A stretch of 64,000 nucleotides of DNA, from positions 372,001 through 436,000 of the forward strand of contig JAQOOI010000076.1 of the NCBI GenBank assembly GCA_028554645.1. Direction: 5' to 3'. Position numbers and translations under genes: made by a program. Source of the DNA: Omphalotus guepiniiformis (Eukaryota; Basidiomycota; Agaricomycetes; Agaricales; Omphalotaceae). Shown here one piece after another: positions 25,403-36,511 of this stretch. The notes below the pieces were generated by a model. The model was not told where the DNA came from, did not search any database, and saw only the letters and a list, made by a program, of their open reading frames with translations. How positions within the stretch are numbered: position 1 is the first letter of the stretch; each line of letters opens with the position of its first letter.

Positions 25403-25991
25403 ATGATGTCTCAGGAAATGCTTTCTCTTGCGGATGCTGTCATAAATTCCCTTCAACTTGACTCCAGGCAAAGTACTCGACCTAGCTTATTCATCTGAAA
25501 GCGACAATGCTCACGTTGAATCGAAGGGCTGTCAGAAGATACTGTGCGTAAGCTACAAGCAGTCTTACCAGACACAACAATCATCGCTGCATTGGCTATA
25601 ATCGATGGCGAGAACGGTAAGTACAATCGTAGTCGTTCTCCAACTGACGGACTGGAGCGCTCTCTGATCTCAGTGCTCAAGAACACGACACCTTGGGGGT
25701 ACATAGAATATGAAGTCGTTGGATCATCTGCAACACATACCGTTTTCATTGACCTGCCAATGACACCTTTTTCCTGTTACTGTACATGCCCGGCATTCGC
25801 TTACGCGGTGTTAGGTTCGGGGAACCATATCATGGTCAGTTGTTTCGCTTAATACTTCTTTCTCTAGTTCAAAGCCTCGACAGTGTAAACATGTTCTTGC
25901 GACGCGGCTCGCCATTCACTTCGGGTTGTGCATGGAGCGCACAACTAACCTTGACTATATCGCCAGTACCATGCTTCACCAATATAATTGA
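25403..25991 (+). CDS. SWS1: SWIM-domain protein, Sws1/ZSWIM7-like
   Basis: Sws1 proteins belong to Shu complexes that promote Rad51-dependent recombination. The gene encodes a short protein with the SWIM zinc signature C-x-C...C-x-H: SCYCTCPAFAYAVL then CKHVLATRLAIHFG, with family-like flanks (PDTTIIAALAIIDGEN upstream, ERTTNLDYIASTMLHQ downstream). Introns at 25473-25526, about 25622-25674, and 25835-25883; the last acceptor (CGACAG) is the one that gives the CKH half of the finger. Start could be ATG 25403 or 25406. Nuclear. SWIM domains also occur in transposases, but size and order match ZSWIM7. Confidence 0.85.
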
Positions 25992-26142
25992 CTGATTGAT
26001 GTCTGAAGGACCAGATATGTTATGGCAGAATACTATAATGAATAACAGTAATGTGTGAATATGCTAGTGTACCTACACGAGCAAGTGATATATAAATATA
26101 ACAACGGGAAATAAAAATTCGACTACATGAATGCATGCCGCC

Positions 26143-28453
26143 CTACCCATCTTCACCTTTCGCTCGCCATTCTAATATTGTAGCGTAGTCCCTGAGACCC
26201 TTTACCAACGTAGTAATACGAGCAGAGGAACTGGATGGACGTTCTTCATCGGTGGTCTTTATTCCGAGCCCGTTCTTCACTGATAGCCACTCCGCCAGTT
26301 TGTGAATATCATCGGGGTTCCAGAAAACCCACCACCCTAGATCATCTTCAATTGCGTTGCGAGGCTTTTGCGGAGCTCTACCGCTTTCTTCAAGATCAGG
26401 TCCTTTCCCCCAAACAGCAAGGAACCAGGACCATTCCTTGAACGACTTCCTGTCTTCCTCATCCTTCTTATGTCGGTACTTCCTATTATGCGATTTCTTG
26501 AGCTTGCGAGACTTCGTTGCCGTGGGACTGATACATTCCAAAGCATATTCTCGATCGTAAACGCCAGAAGTTAGCGTCCAGTATATACGACCGTCATGGT
26601 CAGTTCCTAGAGGACTAAACCGAGGGGCGAAGGACCACGACACGACTTTGAACGCATTTTCAATCGCTTGAACTTTCATTTTGTGCGCATGTCGCTCCAA
26701 TTTAATTTTCGCACCCTGAACAGTATTGAAATTCAAAGAAGATAGGTGACAAACTGCCACGAACCTCAGATTGTTGAGCTCTATCAAGCTCTTGTTTTCT
26801 CTGTTCCCATCTATCGTTTTCGAGCTTGATACTCTCGCGCGATTCGCGGAATTTCTCCTTGTTGTCTCTCATACCCTCGTCTATTGCGTCCCGGATAGTT
26901 TGAGACTCGATAGCAGTGTGAATCAGGCTCACTACGACAGGAATCATCTGAGCCGTATTCGCCACAAAGAGACAGTCATCGTTGAATGATCGCATGGTGC
27001 GCGTGTTGTAATTGAAGGTATTGGGCGGTGCAGAGAGGGGATCTGGAAAATCTATGATAATCCTGTCTTCTGAAGATTGTGACCCATCAGACGTTTCGGA
27101 ACGATGGTCGTCTGGAGGGCCCAGCGAGCTACGCAGAGAGGAAAGCACATTCCATATTTTGGTCATATTGACACCGCAGGAATGAATGTCCTTAATAGCC
27201 CCTTTCAGAACCTGTTGCAGAAACACTTAATGAAGTAGCTAGACTTTGAAAGTAGAAAAACGAACCGTAGAAGCGCTACTCTCCTCTTCCTTCGCAAGAA
27301 GTCCCAGCAATCCAAGGATGATAGATTTGACACATGCTTCGCTCACCCAACTGGGCATTCGAGCGTCCGAACTTGAGTCTGATGCTTCGCAGACATGTTC
27401 AAGCTCCTCCAAGTGAGTCTTTGCAACACTCCTCCCCATTGCAGAACTGAATCTTAGCATGAACTCTCGAATGAAGACGCGATCCTCGACCTCGTTTATC
27501 GAAATCTGCACAGAAAGTGGGGTCCATTTGACAGCGGGCAACGGTTTAGGTCGAGAGTCAACTGCATGTTTACGTGGTTTGAGCCCTGGCTTCAAATTTG
27601 GTTGGGTGTTACTCGGATTGTTCCCGGCTTGAGTCTTATCCAAAGAAGAAGCAGTTGGTTTATTTACCCTACATGATTAGAAATTAGTTTTCATCATTCA
27701 AGGTAAAACATATTGAGAGCGCACCCCAAAGGGCTCAGTCCTGCTTGCTTCCGGCATCGCCAGCAGTTGCATTGTCCACGACATTTATGACATCTAACAA
27801 AAGATGTACGCGTGTATAAGGCTGCAGTTTGTGCTACAAATGAATGGAACACCTACTTGAAAATGTAGTTCGCCTCATGAGCATGCCCGTTCTCCTTCTG
27901 TCCTTTGGTTGTCATCTTGATTCGGTCGAGGTCTTCATGATACCGATTCCTCAAACAAGACCGACAGTACTTGGCATTACATCGATGTTCTCTGGAGGAC
28001 CCATTCGTCTGAGAAATGCGAAAGGTGCATTGAACAATATCTGAAGGCCAAACCATATAAATATAAGAATAACGGCAAAACACAATCCCGCAGCCTACCA
28101 GATAGTCCACGCTTCTTATTGCATTGGTGACAGTATAACATGGGCTGGTTACTCGCGGTAGGGACTTCCATAGGCATCGTAGATAGAGTGGAATCTGTCT
28201 TTGATCTCTTAGGAGAGTTTTCTAGCCCAGAGCTTATATCAACGTATTTGCGTTTATTTCTCGATGTGCCTGAGGACTTGGCTGAGGAAGGTAGCAGAGA
28301 CGCGTTCCTTAAGGTGTTGCTACTTGACGATGGGTGCCGCGATAGAATATTCGAAACAGACGCGGGACGATTAGAGTGAAGTGGAGACGGCGGTATTTCG
28401 ACATATACTTGTTGTAATCGCCGAACAGCGGAGCCTGGAGTCGATGTTGACAT
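26143..28453 (-). CDS. zf-4CXXC_R1 (CDCA7-like) zinc-finger protein
   Basis: After a disordered N terminus, a zf-4CXXC_R1 domain appears in order: MLYCHQCNKKRGLSDIVQCT, HRCNAKYCRSCLRNRYHED, then FKCHKCRGQCNCWRCRKQAG. In animals this domain defines CDCA7, which partners HELLS in heterochromatin and DNA methylation; fungi have their own class. The C-terminal half is alpha-helical: DRVFIREFMLRFSSAMGRSV, a coiled coil (KFRESRESIKLENDRWEQRK) and a Trp-rich end (YWTLTSGVYDRE, WWVFWNPDDIHKLAEWL). Five introns, all canonical. The start is taken at ATG 28453 (MSTSTPGSAVRR); upstream in-frame ATGs at 28483 and 28510 exist. Chromatin function is inferred from the domain. Confidence 0.82.
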
Positions 28454-28598
28454 GGTGGTTGTTGGAAGGTGGACGCGGCTCATGTACAATATAGATTTAA
28501 CAGCACGCATGTCACGTGGAGATAGAGGTCACGTTCTCCTGGGAATATCTTTCCACTAAACATATTAGATAATCCCGACTTTGGTACATGGTCCTTCC
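28454..28598. promoter_or_regulatory. Divergent promoter CDCA7-like / TIM17
   Basis: 145 bases separate the chosen starts, so the two genes probably share a bidirectional promoter. If the upstream ATG (28510) of the zinc-finger gene is used, the gap shrinks to 88 bases. Confidence 0.45.
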
Positions 28599-29309
28599 AT
28601 GGCTCATGCAGATCATACTCGAGACCCTTGGCAAGCCGTCCTTTCTTGCTTTTATCATGCTTTGTGAACTTATTTTATTCTAGTCCATGGGTAATTCTCA
28701 ATGATTTTGGTGGCGCTTTTGCCATGGGTGCTGTAGGTGGTGGAATATGGTATAGCATCAAAGGTGCCAGAAATTCACCTCGAGTAGGCGTCCAGTGCTT
28801 GTAGATGTGAAATATTGTTTGAACATTAATATGCTCGAGGTGAACGTTTTGTTGGTGCAATATCTTCTATGAAAGCAAGAGCGCCAGTCACAGGCGGCAA
28901 CTTTGGTGTCTGGGGAGGCATGTTCTCGACGTTCGACTGCGCTGTAAAAGGTATTAGACAAAAGGAGGATGCATGGAATGCGATCATCTCTGGATTCATG
29001 ACTGGAGGTTGTTTAGCCGCTCGGAGTGAGTAGCATATATGCTGATGGCGTAACTCGCTCAAATCTCGCACTTTGCAGGTGGCCCCAAATCCGCATTCGG
29101 TTCAGCAGTTGCGTGTGGAATTCTCTTGGGTGTATTTGAGGGAGTGGGTGTCCTGCTATCTCGAGTATTCAGCGAGGGTCAGCGACCACAAATGGCACCA
29201 TGTATGTGGATACAGTTTTTTGCTAGCTATCCTTCTTTTCTTACGCGAGTTTATAGTACCTGCGCCTATGGGGCCTCAGCAGCCGCCATCAATACCAGGA
29301 TCGCAATAG
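28599..29309 (+). CDS. TIM17: Mitochondrial inner-membrane translocase subunit Tim17
   Basis: Core channel subunit of the TIM23 presequence translocase. Family blocks are all present: [89 protein letters not shown]. Four introns. The first (28631-28683) starts with GC (GCAAGC) and is needed to make the conserved Cys of DPCP. The second (28784/28785-28839) lies in a CTCGAG repeat and keeps NSPRGER only if spliced at TA-AG or GT-GA ends; a canonical in-frame choice, 28764-28839, would delete ARNSPR. Translated length is 164 residues, matching yeast Tim17 (about 158). Promoter shared with the CDCA7-like gene (145 bp). Confidence 0.9.
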
Positions 29310-29507
29310 ATATGTTCTTAGATGTTTTATATCAATACAGTTCATTGAACAGAGAACAGAGCATTGGAGTTGGCTTATGTCGCCGATCGTCAGACTGAAC
29401 TCCCAAATGACCCGATGATGTCACATCTTGCTCATACATTTCTACGGTATATAGTCTGCACAGACTACTTGCTTTCTTCATTCTTCACTACAACCACTGT
29501 CTTGACA

Positions 29508-30390
29508 ATGTCTTCCTCAGCTCAACCAAACCTCGACCCATACACCGCCAAGGCTGAAAAGAACAATGTATCACCGCAGGAGAAGATACGAGGCGAGTTT
29601 TTGTCTGTTCTAGGCGTTCACTTGGATGTTGACTGCCGACTATATTTTCAAGATCTGCATGAAATCGTTAAATCCGTTGAAGTGGGTATGCTCACAACGC
29701 GTTCGTCCAGCGGTCAGATGCATTCTCGAGCCATGACGCCTTCATCTCGTATGTTCCATTGACAGACCGAAATATTCTTTCTAAAAATCTTGTAACAGCG
29801 CATGACGAACTTCAAACCGATCTTCTCTTTTTTGCGAACAACGTTTCTCATAAATTTGATGAAATCGAGCACGACTCCCACGCCAACGTCAGTTTCTACA
29901 ATTCCAGTACGACCAGTTGGGCTTCGTAAGTGGCGTCGCGGATGCTTGTAACTTCACTCTTAAACGGGGGACACGCAGCTATTCAGGGACAGCTAAGGTC
30001 AGTCAAGACAAGGAACTCATCAAGAAGCATTGGTCTCCGGTGTACGTCTATATCTTGGTTTTACGTCGATGCGTTCCTGTGATCTTTATACAGGTTGAGT
30101 GCGTATTTTGGAGATTTGGGAGACGGCGTTCACAAGGGCGATCAGAATGATCCACGCGTGTCCATGATCCAAATTATTCCAAGTGAAATCAGGTACTGGG
30201 TCGCAACTAAAGGAAAGGCAGGAAGAGCCCTAGAGACTGGTTTGAGTACTATTTCGAAAGGCGTTAGTGCTCCCGGCGAATTGCGAACTATCACGCCTGA
30301 AGAAGTATGTGTCTTCTGTGGCTCTTTGTATCTCATCTAATTAACAATTACATTCAGATTCAGTTGGCCCAAGGGTTGAAACAGAAATAA
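29508..30390 (+). CDS. BLI-3-like FMN-binding split-barrel protein
   Basis: Pyridoxamine 5'-phosphate oxidase-like / general-stress fold; the Neurospora homologue bli-3 is blue-light induced. Recognisable blocks: DLHEIVKSVEVGMLTTRSS, LLFFANNVSHKFDEIEHD, NVSFYNSSTTSWASYSGTAK, LSAYFGDLGDGVHKGDQNDP, RVSMIQIIPSEIRYWVATKG, APGELRTITPEE. Intron 1 (29593-29652) has a GC donor (GCGAGT); the others are canonical. Probably cytosolic and flavin-binding; the reaction is not known. Confidence 0.88.
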
Positions 30391-30790
30391 TCGTGTATGG
30401 ATTGTCGAAGAAAGTCGTGCCGCGTGTGTGTAGCTGGTTATTTTTTGTAGTTTAAATTGTCCCACCAAGTGTACTTTTCATTACATGTTTTCAATTGCGA
30501 TTTCTGACGAACACCTCATTTTGAGGACTGGTCGGGGCACTAGCTCGGCCGGCACCTACTTCGTACTAGCATATATGCAGACTACCTTTGAAGCGAATCC
30601 GTCACGCTCATCCTGAAAAATTCCGATTGACAAATCATAAACCATGAGTTTCAAATTTTCAAGACTAATGATGTTTCTTTCCTCAAGGTGTCGTTCCGCT
30701 TTTCTACATGTAGAATTGCATATTAACTCGTAATACTGCACTTCTACTCGATCTTTGTCTGAATGTTGTCACAGGTCATAATCTACTGGG
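30391..30790. other. Intergenic before F-box pseudogene
   Basis: About 400 bases. No gene seen. Confidence 0.4.
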
Positions 30791-32141
30791 CCTTTCTTAT
30801 GTGCAAGCTGCGCTAACCAAATGTGCCAGATTTCGATGCTTGCGACTACCTGTACCGACGAGGATTATCCTCAACAACAAATCTAAGACCACTACTCTCC
30901 ATACGTCAATAACCTTCATATCAGCAGAATTGTTATCGAATATCTTCCTGCTTCTCCTAAAATCAACTTTGAGGATTATGAAATCCCAGTACAAGACTTC
31001 ACTAGCTTCATCGATCATCCCTGAGGTGATAATTTCGCATGTCAGTACTGGGAACACAGCGGCTATGGGGGCGTATAACCATCGAAGCTGGACGGTCATT
31101 GCATGAGATCGAAACCTATCTCGAGCGGTCTGGAAGCTGCTTTCTTGACATCGCAGTCAATAGCAAGGCCCCTGATACCTCCTTACATAGGTTGCTTGAT
31201 GCTGCGTTGATGCATATTAATCGGTGGTATTCTTGTTCCGTCGAATCTATGTATGAAGACGCCAATTATTCTTTAATCTCTCGCCTGGCCAAGGCTGCAT
31301 CGCCTGCTTTAGGATATCTTTCGATTTCTGTAACCCTCGGTTCGACGATAGTCTTTATGGGCCGCAAATACTGACAGGTTGAAGTTGCTGGGTTTGCAGG
31401 GTCTGGCTGTTCACCTCTTCCGCCCTCCTCTCACCTCGGTTACGTGCCTCCATCTAGACGATATGAGGCCGTTTGCCTCTGGATTACCTTCAATTTTGCG
31501 AGCTCTTGGCTTCATGTCCTCAATTGCGCTCCCTTTCGACGTGTGGTGACATCTCTGGCCCCATCCTGCAGATTCAGCCATTGCAAAATTACGGTCATTT
31601 CATTCGGCTCCCGCGTTTACAGTTTCTTTGTATATGCAGTTTAATTGGCTATGCTTATAGTGGCATTCTTTTGAGTACAGAGGCCCCGCTGCTTGAGTCC
31701 TTGATCCTCAAGTTTGCTCAGGGGCACGATCTCGACTCTTTCTTCAGGTCGCCACATTCTTCCAAGTTCCCTCGCCTTCGATCGCTCGCAATCTGCGAGA
31801 CTGATATTGCACCATTAAAATACAGGAATTTGTTTCATTCCTTTCCCTCTATAGACGAATTCACGGCTATTGGGAGTCCACTCAATATTCTCAACGCCAT
31901 CTCGGACTCCTTTCGCGACACGGGCTTCGCGTCCGTTGATCACGCGAAGGTGCCCTGGCCTTGGCTATGGACTCTCGGAGTAATCCTCGACCATGAACAT
32001 AGATCCCTGTTGCAAGACGCTATCGAGATGAGGACGAAGATTGGCCATGCTCTTGTCACCTTGCGGCTGGGGACCGAGGGTAATAACGACGATGAAGACT
32101 CCAGGATATTTCAGCCGTTTACAGGAGCTTGTAACGATTGA
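30791..32141 (+). pseudogene. Decayed F-box/LRR gene
   Basis: A typical basidiomycete F-box protein can be followed only by changing frame. The F-box start reads ISAELLSNIFLLLL, then PKINFEDYEIPVQDFTSFID in another frame, then PEVIISHVS, and after a lost stretch LGTQRLWGRITIEAG with LERSGSCFLDIAV. Leucine-rich-like repeats follow in two more frames (LKLLGLQGLAVHLFRPPLTS; then LDYLQFCELLASCPQLRSLS, FPRLRSLAICETDIAPL) to a stop near 32141. At least three shifts or small deletions interrupt it, including near 30960, 31050, 31370 and 31470. It would have been a substrate adaptor of an SCF ubiquitin ligase. Introns could explain one shift but not all. Confidence 0.7.
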
Positions 32142-32264
32142 AGCTTTGAACATCGCAGAATTCTAGCCATATAAAAACGGTGTTTGTCCACGAATTTGGC
32201 TCAAGGAAATGGTAACCCAACTGTGATTTGGAACAACAGCTCGCGAAATCTCTATTTATAACGA

Positions 32265-34096
32265 TCAGATGCGTAGTGTACAATTTTGAGAGTCTAATCT
32301 GCGAAAAGCGGAAAAAATGCCTGAAAGCCCTGCATTGTAAGACACCTCATCTCGTTCATAATGGTTTGATAGGGAGCTCACTCGAGATTGCTCATCGGAC
32401 GTGCGATCTTGCGTTGGTTTCATCTCTGTTTCATCTCCAACTTCAAAACTCTCTGCGCTATCTTTACGTTGATTTGTGATCAAATCGCTCAACCCAGTTC
32501 TTGGACGAAAGCCAGTGGTCTGTTGCGAAGGTAATATTTCTACACCTTCTGCTCCAAGCATCGCGCTCAACTCATCCGCATCCATATTCTCTAATCCCAG
32601 GCCAGATTCTCGAAGAGCATCCGGATCCATGATTGAGAGTTGAGACGAACCCGGAAAAAACAGCGGCTGCTGTTGTTGAGGATTGGTGTGCAAGTCATTC
32701 GTCGGTGTTTGTTTGAAGGAGCGTGATGGTTCGACGTTTAATCCAGAACATGATCCGGTTTTAAGTTCAGGAGTGAAGCTGTTCCGCGTCGACAGTTGCC
32801 TGGCCACAGATGCGCGATCGGTTGATTGAACAACTTTCATTGGTTTCTTGAATCTGCTTGAGTCACCTGAAGTATCGTCACGAATCCGTTTTTTGATTGA
32901 GTTGGAAGCTTGCCGTATTTGATTGGGTGGAACTTGCACCTGGCTTGTGGATATAACAAAGAGGGTTTCATAATTATCACCTTCTATGTCGATGAAGAGA
33001 GGAGCAGTAGGGTCTGTGAAACGGAGATCGAGGCTGAGAGAAGACGATTCGGCGAATGCAATGGTAGCCTGATAGCTGGTGTGAGCAAAAAAAAAAAGAT
33101 ACGAAGGCTATTGGCCACAGACATTGAACTCCCGTAGGTGAAATGCGATAGTGATGGGTGCGGCATATAGATCATATACGTCAAATTCATCAACGCTAAT
33201 CGTCAGCTCGGTCGATAATTGAGCCTTGCCTGCAAATAAATAAGTAAAATATAGCTGATGACGCAAGAACTTCTCTCACCTCTACTATCAGAAGATGATT
33301 CCAAAGTTCTGATGGCCACTTCGGACTCACCGAAGTTCCATATCAATTGAGGATCAAATTTGGCACCCTTGGGCAGAGGGAATTGCTCAACCATATCTCT
33401 TATGGCTCGCGGGCCAATGGTCAAAAGCGATTCGTTCGTCGAATCGGGAACTCCGGGTGTTATTATTGACGTGGAGGTGAGCAGGAGTAAGTTATGCGTC
33501 TTGACGACACCTGGACCAAAGTATTAAGAATCAATAAGCAGTGGCATGAAAAACCGATAAGTACGTTACCATGTTTGCAGTGCAGACGAACCACCAGCAC
33601 ACTCTCTAGGCCATCTCGTTCCTCTTCTTCTACATCCCTCTCCTGGTCGGGTACCCCTTCTATGATGGAAATCTCACATTTCTCCACGGTGGTTTCAACA
33701 GTTTTGTGTTTGAGAATTGAGAGAAGTGACTGGTCTCCTAGTAAACATGAAGTGCTTTACAGCACCAACTGAACTTGTAGAGATGCATACCTTCGCCATC
33801 AGCTGGCCAGTGACTTTGCTCGATATATCGACCTCGGCTGAAGTCTTCAAGGAATCGCCTAGCCGAAATCTCGAAAAGAAATTTCTGCTAAATGTGAAGC
33901 GACAGTACGCTGATTTTGATGAGTTGGTGCAGGACAAAGCCAGTGTATCTTGTGTGGCATGGACAGAAAGCTCTTCTCCGTATCTTGATAAACAGGTAAG
34001 AGCCCTAGTGAACGCTAAAAGGCATTTGAGCATTGGAGATGAAACCTAGTGAAAGCCTGTACGCTTTAGAGCAAACGCATCTAGTGAAACTTGCAT
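32265..34096 (-). CDS. RAD9: Checkpoint clamp subunit Rad9
   Basis: Subunit of the Rad9-Rad1-Hus1 (9-1-1) sliding clamp loaded at DNA damage. Exon 1 (34063-34096) encodes MQVSLDAFALK and joins, past intron 34015-34062, to FTRALTCLSRYGEELSVHAT. The PCNA-like part continues with CTNSSKSAYCRFTFSRNFFS, SLLSILKHKTVETTVEKCE, LHCKHGVVKTHNLLLLTS, GAKFDPQLIWNFGESEVAIR, LTISVDEFDVYDLY and IAFAESSSLSLDLRFTD. The C-terminal tail is Ser/Gln-rich and disordered, as in Rad9 orthologues, where it is phosphorylated. The acceptor at 33730 (GACCAG) keeps frame; the nearer AGs do not. Nuclear. Confidence 0.88.
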
Positions 34097-34526
34097 TGTT
34101 GTCTGCAGTGAAAAAAATCCCGGACAAGGCTCGGTCCTGGTTCGAACTGGTTTTACAAGCCGGGGTGAGACTCATGTAATTGCGCGTTATTTTGACTAGT
34201 TTATGTCTGGGGCCACACTTCACTGAACGCGTAGCAAATAAACCGGATTGGGTTATAAGTAAGTACAGTGAAACCTGAGGATGAAATGAAGGAGGCTAGG
34301 TGAGGATGAGAACTATGGGTATCGCAATTACGATTTACAATGTGGGGAAAACAGCGAAGTGGTAACTCGGAGAATATTATACAGTGCCATTAGTAGATCT
34401 GGATTTACAGTACACATTAGGTGTGATTCCTGGAAGGACTAAATTTTGCTGTAAGACGTTGCTTTAGAACCGAAATTATCTCAAGAAGATCGTAATCAAA
34501 TGAGTTCACCGTGGACATTCTTTTGA
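34097..34526. other. Intergenic, RAD9 upstream region
   Basis: About 430 bases between RAD9 and the next minus-strand gene. No gene seen. Confidence 0.4.
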
Positions 34527-35939
34527 TCACGTTCCAACGGTAGCGCCGGTGGTCAAGCTAACACCCTTCAGTATGTCTGCGCCTGTACGGAGGACCGTGG
34601 CAGAGAACGATGGGCGTCGCTTTTTGACAGAAAATTCGTCGTCACTCTGCTCGTGAAGAGAATAAGAATGAGAGTGTGAATGTACATGTGAGTGAGGCTT
34701 TGAGAGCAGGGTTTCAGCCCCAGGCAAAGGTGAATCTGGTCTATCGTGTGTATGGTAACGGGCGACTGGAGGTAGCATCATTTGTGGTGACGAGCGAGTA
34801 GCCTGAGGGCCGATCCCAATACGATCTTTACGCGTAAGGGATTTACGGATGATCCCTTCCTCTGAGCTCAAGTGCTCCGTGATCAGTTCACGAGAGCCTG
34901 AGCAGTTCATCAACTGTGTCGTCGAAGCATTCGGACTAGGCACGGGTGACACATTGGCGCTATTGGCAGGAGATGCATTCGGAGTGCGACGAGGAGATGG
35001 TAGCGGAAATAGTTGATCTTCATCCTCTTCTTCTATGGGATAATCTGCGACAAGTATTGTCGGGCTGTTGGGTTGTGAAGTGGATAAGTTTGTCGTACGG
35101 GTTTGTCCACGCGAATCATTTGATGGAACACCTATGGGTCCCAGCCGTCCCTCCAAAGACAAATCTCGTGATCGACGACGTTTGTCAACCTCGTCAACGC
35201 TAATAGAGGGAGTACAAGGAAATCGAGCGCTGACTATGGCAGCTTCCATACGTCCCTGATTCGATGCTGTCACTGCTGCAAATCCTGCATCACTGCCAGG
35301 AGACCCAACAAGAGATGTGGAGGCACTGTCGGCACTCGAAGCGCGCCGCCTTCTTGCCCCACGGGTAAACTTTTCTACCCAAAGATCACCCTCCTTCAAA
35401 GACTCTTCGGTAATGGGAACACAGTCTTGACAGCATGCACGAAGAGGAATGGTCATTAGAGGTTTACCCGCGTAGTCGAACGTGGGGGAAGGCTGAGAGG
35501 GGCGCCGTTCTCTTAGCGAATTCTCTGTCTGCGGTGGCGATGAAGGTGACCTATGCACTAGGCAAGGGCTTAGAGGTTGATTGCATTGTCGACCTCGAGT
35601 TGGAGACTTTGAAGGCCTAGACAAGAAACTGAACTTGCCACTAAGACCATCTTCAGGCAGTAAAAGAAGGATAGGGACTCACCCGGGTAAAGGAACCTTG
35701 AAGACAACCTCTGTTGTGGGAGATGTGCACTCTTCGCCAGCCTCGTCCTCGGAAGTGGACGGCTTACGCTTCCACAAAGGTAATGAATAGGACTTTGTCA
35801 TTATGATTGGCCGTTTTACACGCTCATGCTCGGGTATGAGCACGCACTCGTTGTCGAAGCGTACGACTCTGGAATCCAATAGATGGGTATGCGTTGAGGA
35901 AGGCGACGAGGTCATCGTCGTTGTCGTCGCAAAGGACAT
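34527..35939 (-). CDS. Conserved disordered fungal protein, unknown function
   Basis: Not recognised as a named family. One intron (35617-35682) joins an N-terminal exon starting MSFATTTTMTSSPSSTHTH to a long exon. The most ordered stretch is LDSRVVRFDNECVLIPEHER, then KRPIIMTKSYSLPLWKRKPS, and later AGKPLMTIPLRACCQDCVPI and EGDLWVEKFTRGARRRR. The rest is Ser/Pro/Asp-rich with many Ser-Pro sites and a His-Ser tract (KPHSHVHSHSHSYSLHEQ). No signal peptide or membrane span. The pattern suggests a regulated, phosphorylated scaffold-like protein; that is inference. Confidence 0.72.
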
Positions 35940-36511
35940 GACAAAACAATATGATAACAAGTTGAAGTTACAAATAGCGCTTGAGCAGCTGAGCTCGAGG
36001 TCTATGGCCCCGTGATGGTTCCACTTTGGAATGTTCCCCCCGCAACGTCGTGAAACTGACAGCTTTACAGCTTACAGTCCCATAACCTTGTAGCTTTTCT
36101 CAATTCTTCAGAAGACTGCTAATCGAGAAGAACTGTACATATGAGGCATGGAAGTAGATAGAAGTGCCCTGATATCTCTAAACATGTACATAGTGCAACG
36201 GATACTAACGCTAAATATTCTACATATGGTGAATTAACAAATAGACATTATCAAATAGACATGATTCCAAGAATCTACTTACTGTTTCCTAGCCCTTGAA
36301 CTAGAGACATGATTCCAAGAATCTAATTACTGTTTCCTAGCCCTTGAACTAGACGTTAACTGAAGGAGATACGCACGGAAGTTTCAACAAATCAAGCCCG
36401 AATGTACCGGCTACTCGACTAAACCGGGGACCGGCAGTACATATACATAACACCAACACGTCTGAGAATTTCAGAATTTATTCCACAGCCAGGACTTACA
36501 TACCTATTACT
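35940..36511. other. Divergent intergenic region
   Basis: About 570 AT-rich bases between two divergent genes. It contains a 48-bp tandem duplication (36258-36353), listed separately. No gene seen. Confidence 0.45.
36258..36353. repeat. Two-copy 48-bp tandem repeat
   Basis: Two head-to-tail copies of a 48-base unit (36258-36305 and 36306-36353) beginning gacatgattccaagaatct differ at one position. They lie in the SDR promoter region. Confidence 0.95.

Noticed and set aside
25835..25883. SWS1-like gene truncated by a stop after HIM
   Set aside because: The next AG (25882-25883) restores the CKH half of the SWIM finger in frame.
33730..33790. Non-canonical intron in RAD9
   Set aside because: A further downstream AG (GACCAG, ending at 33730) gives a canonical, in-frame 61-nt intron and the expected MAK-SLLSILK.
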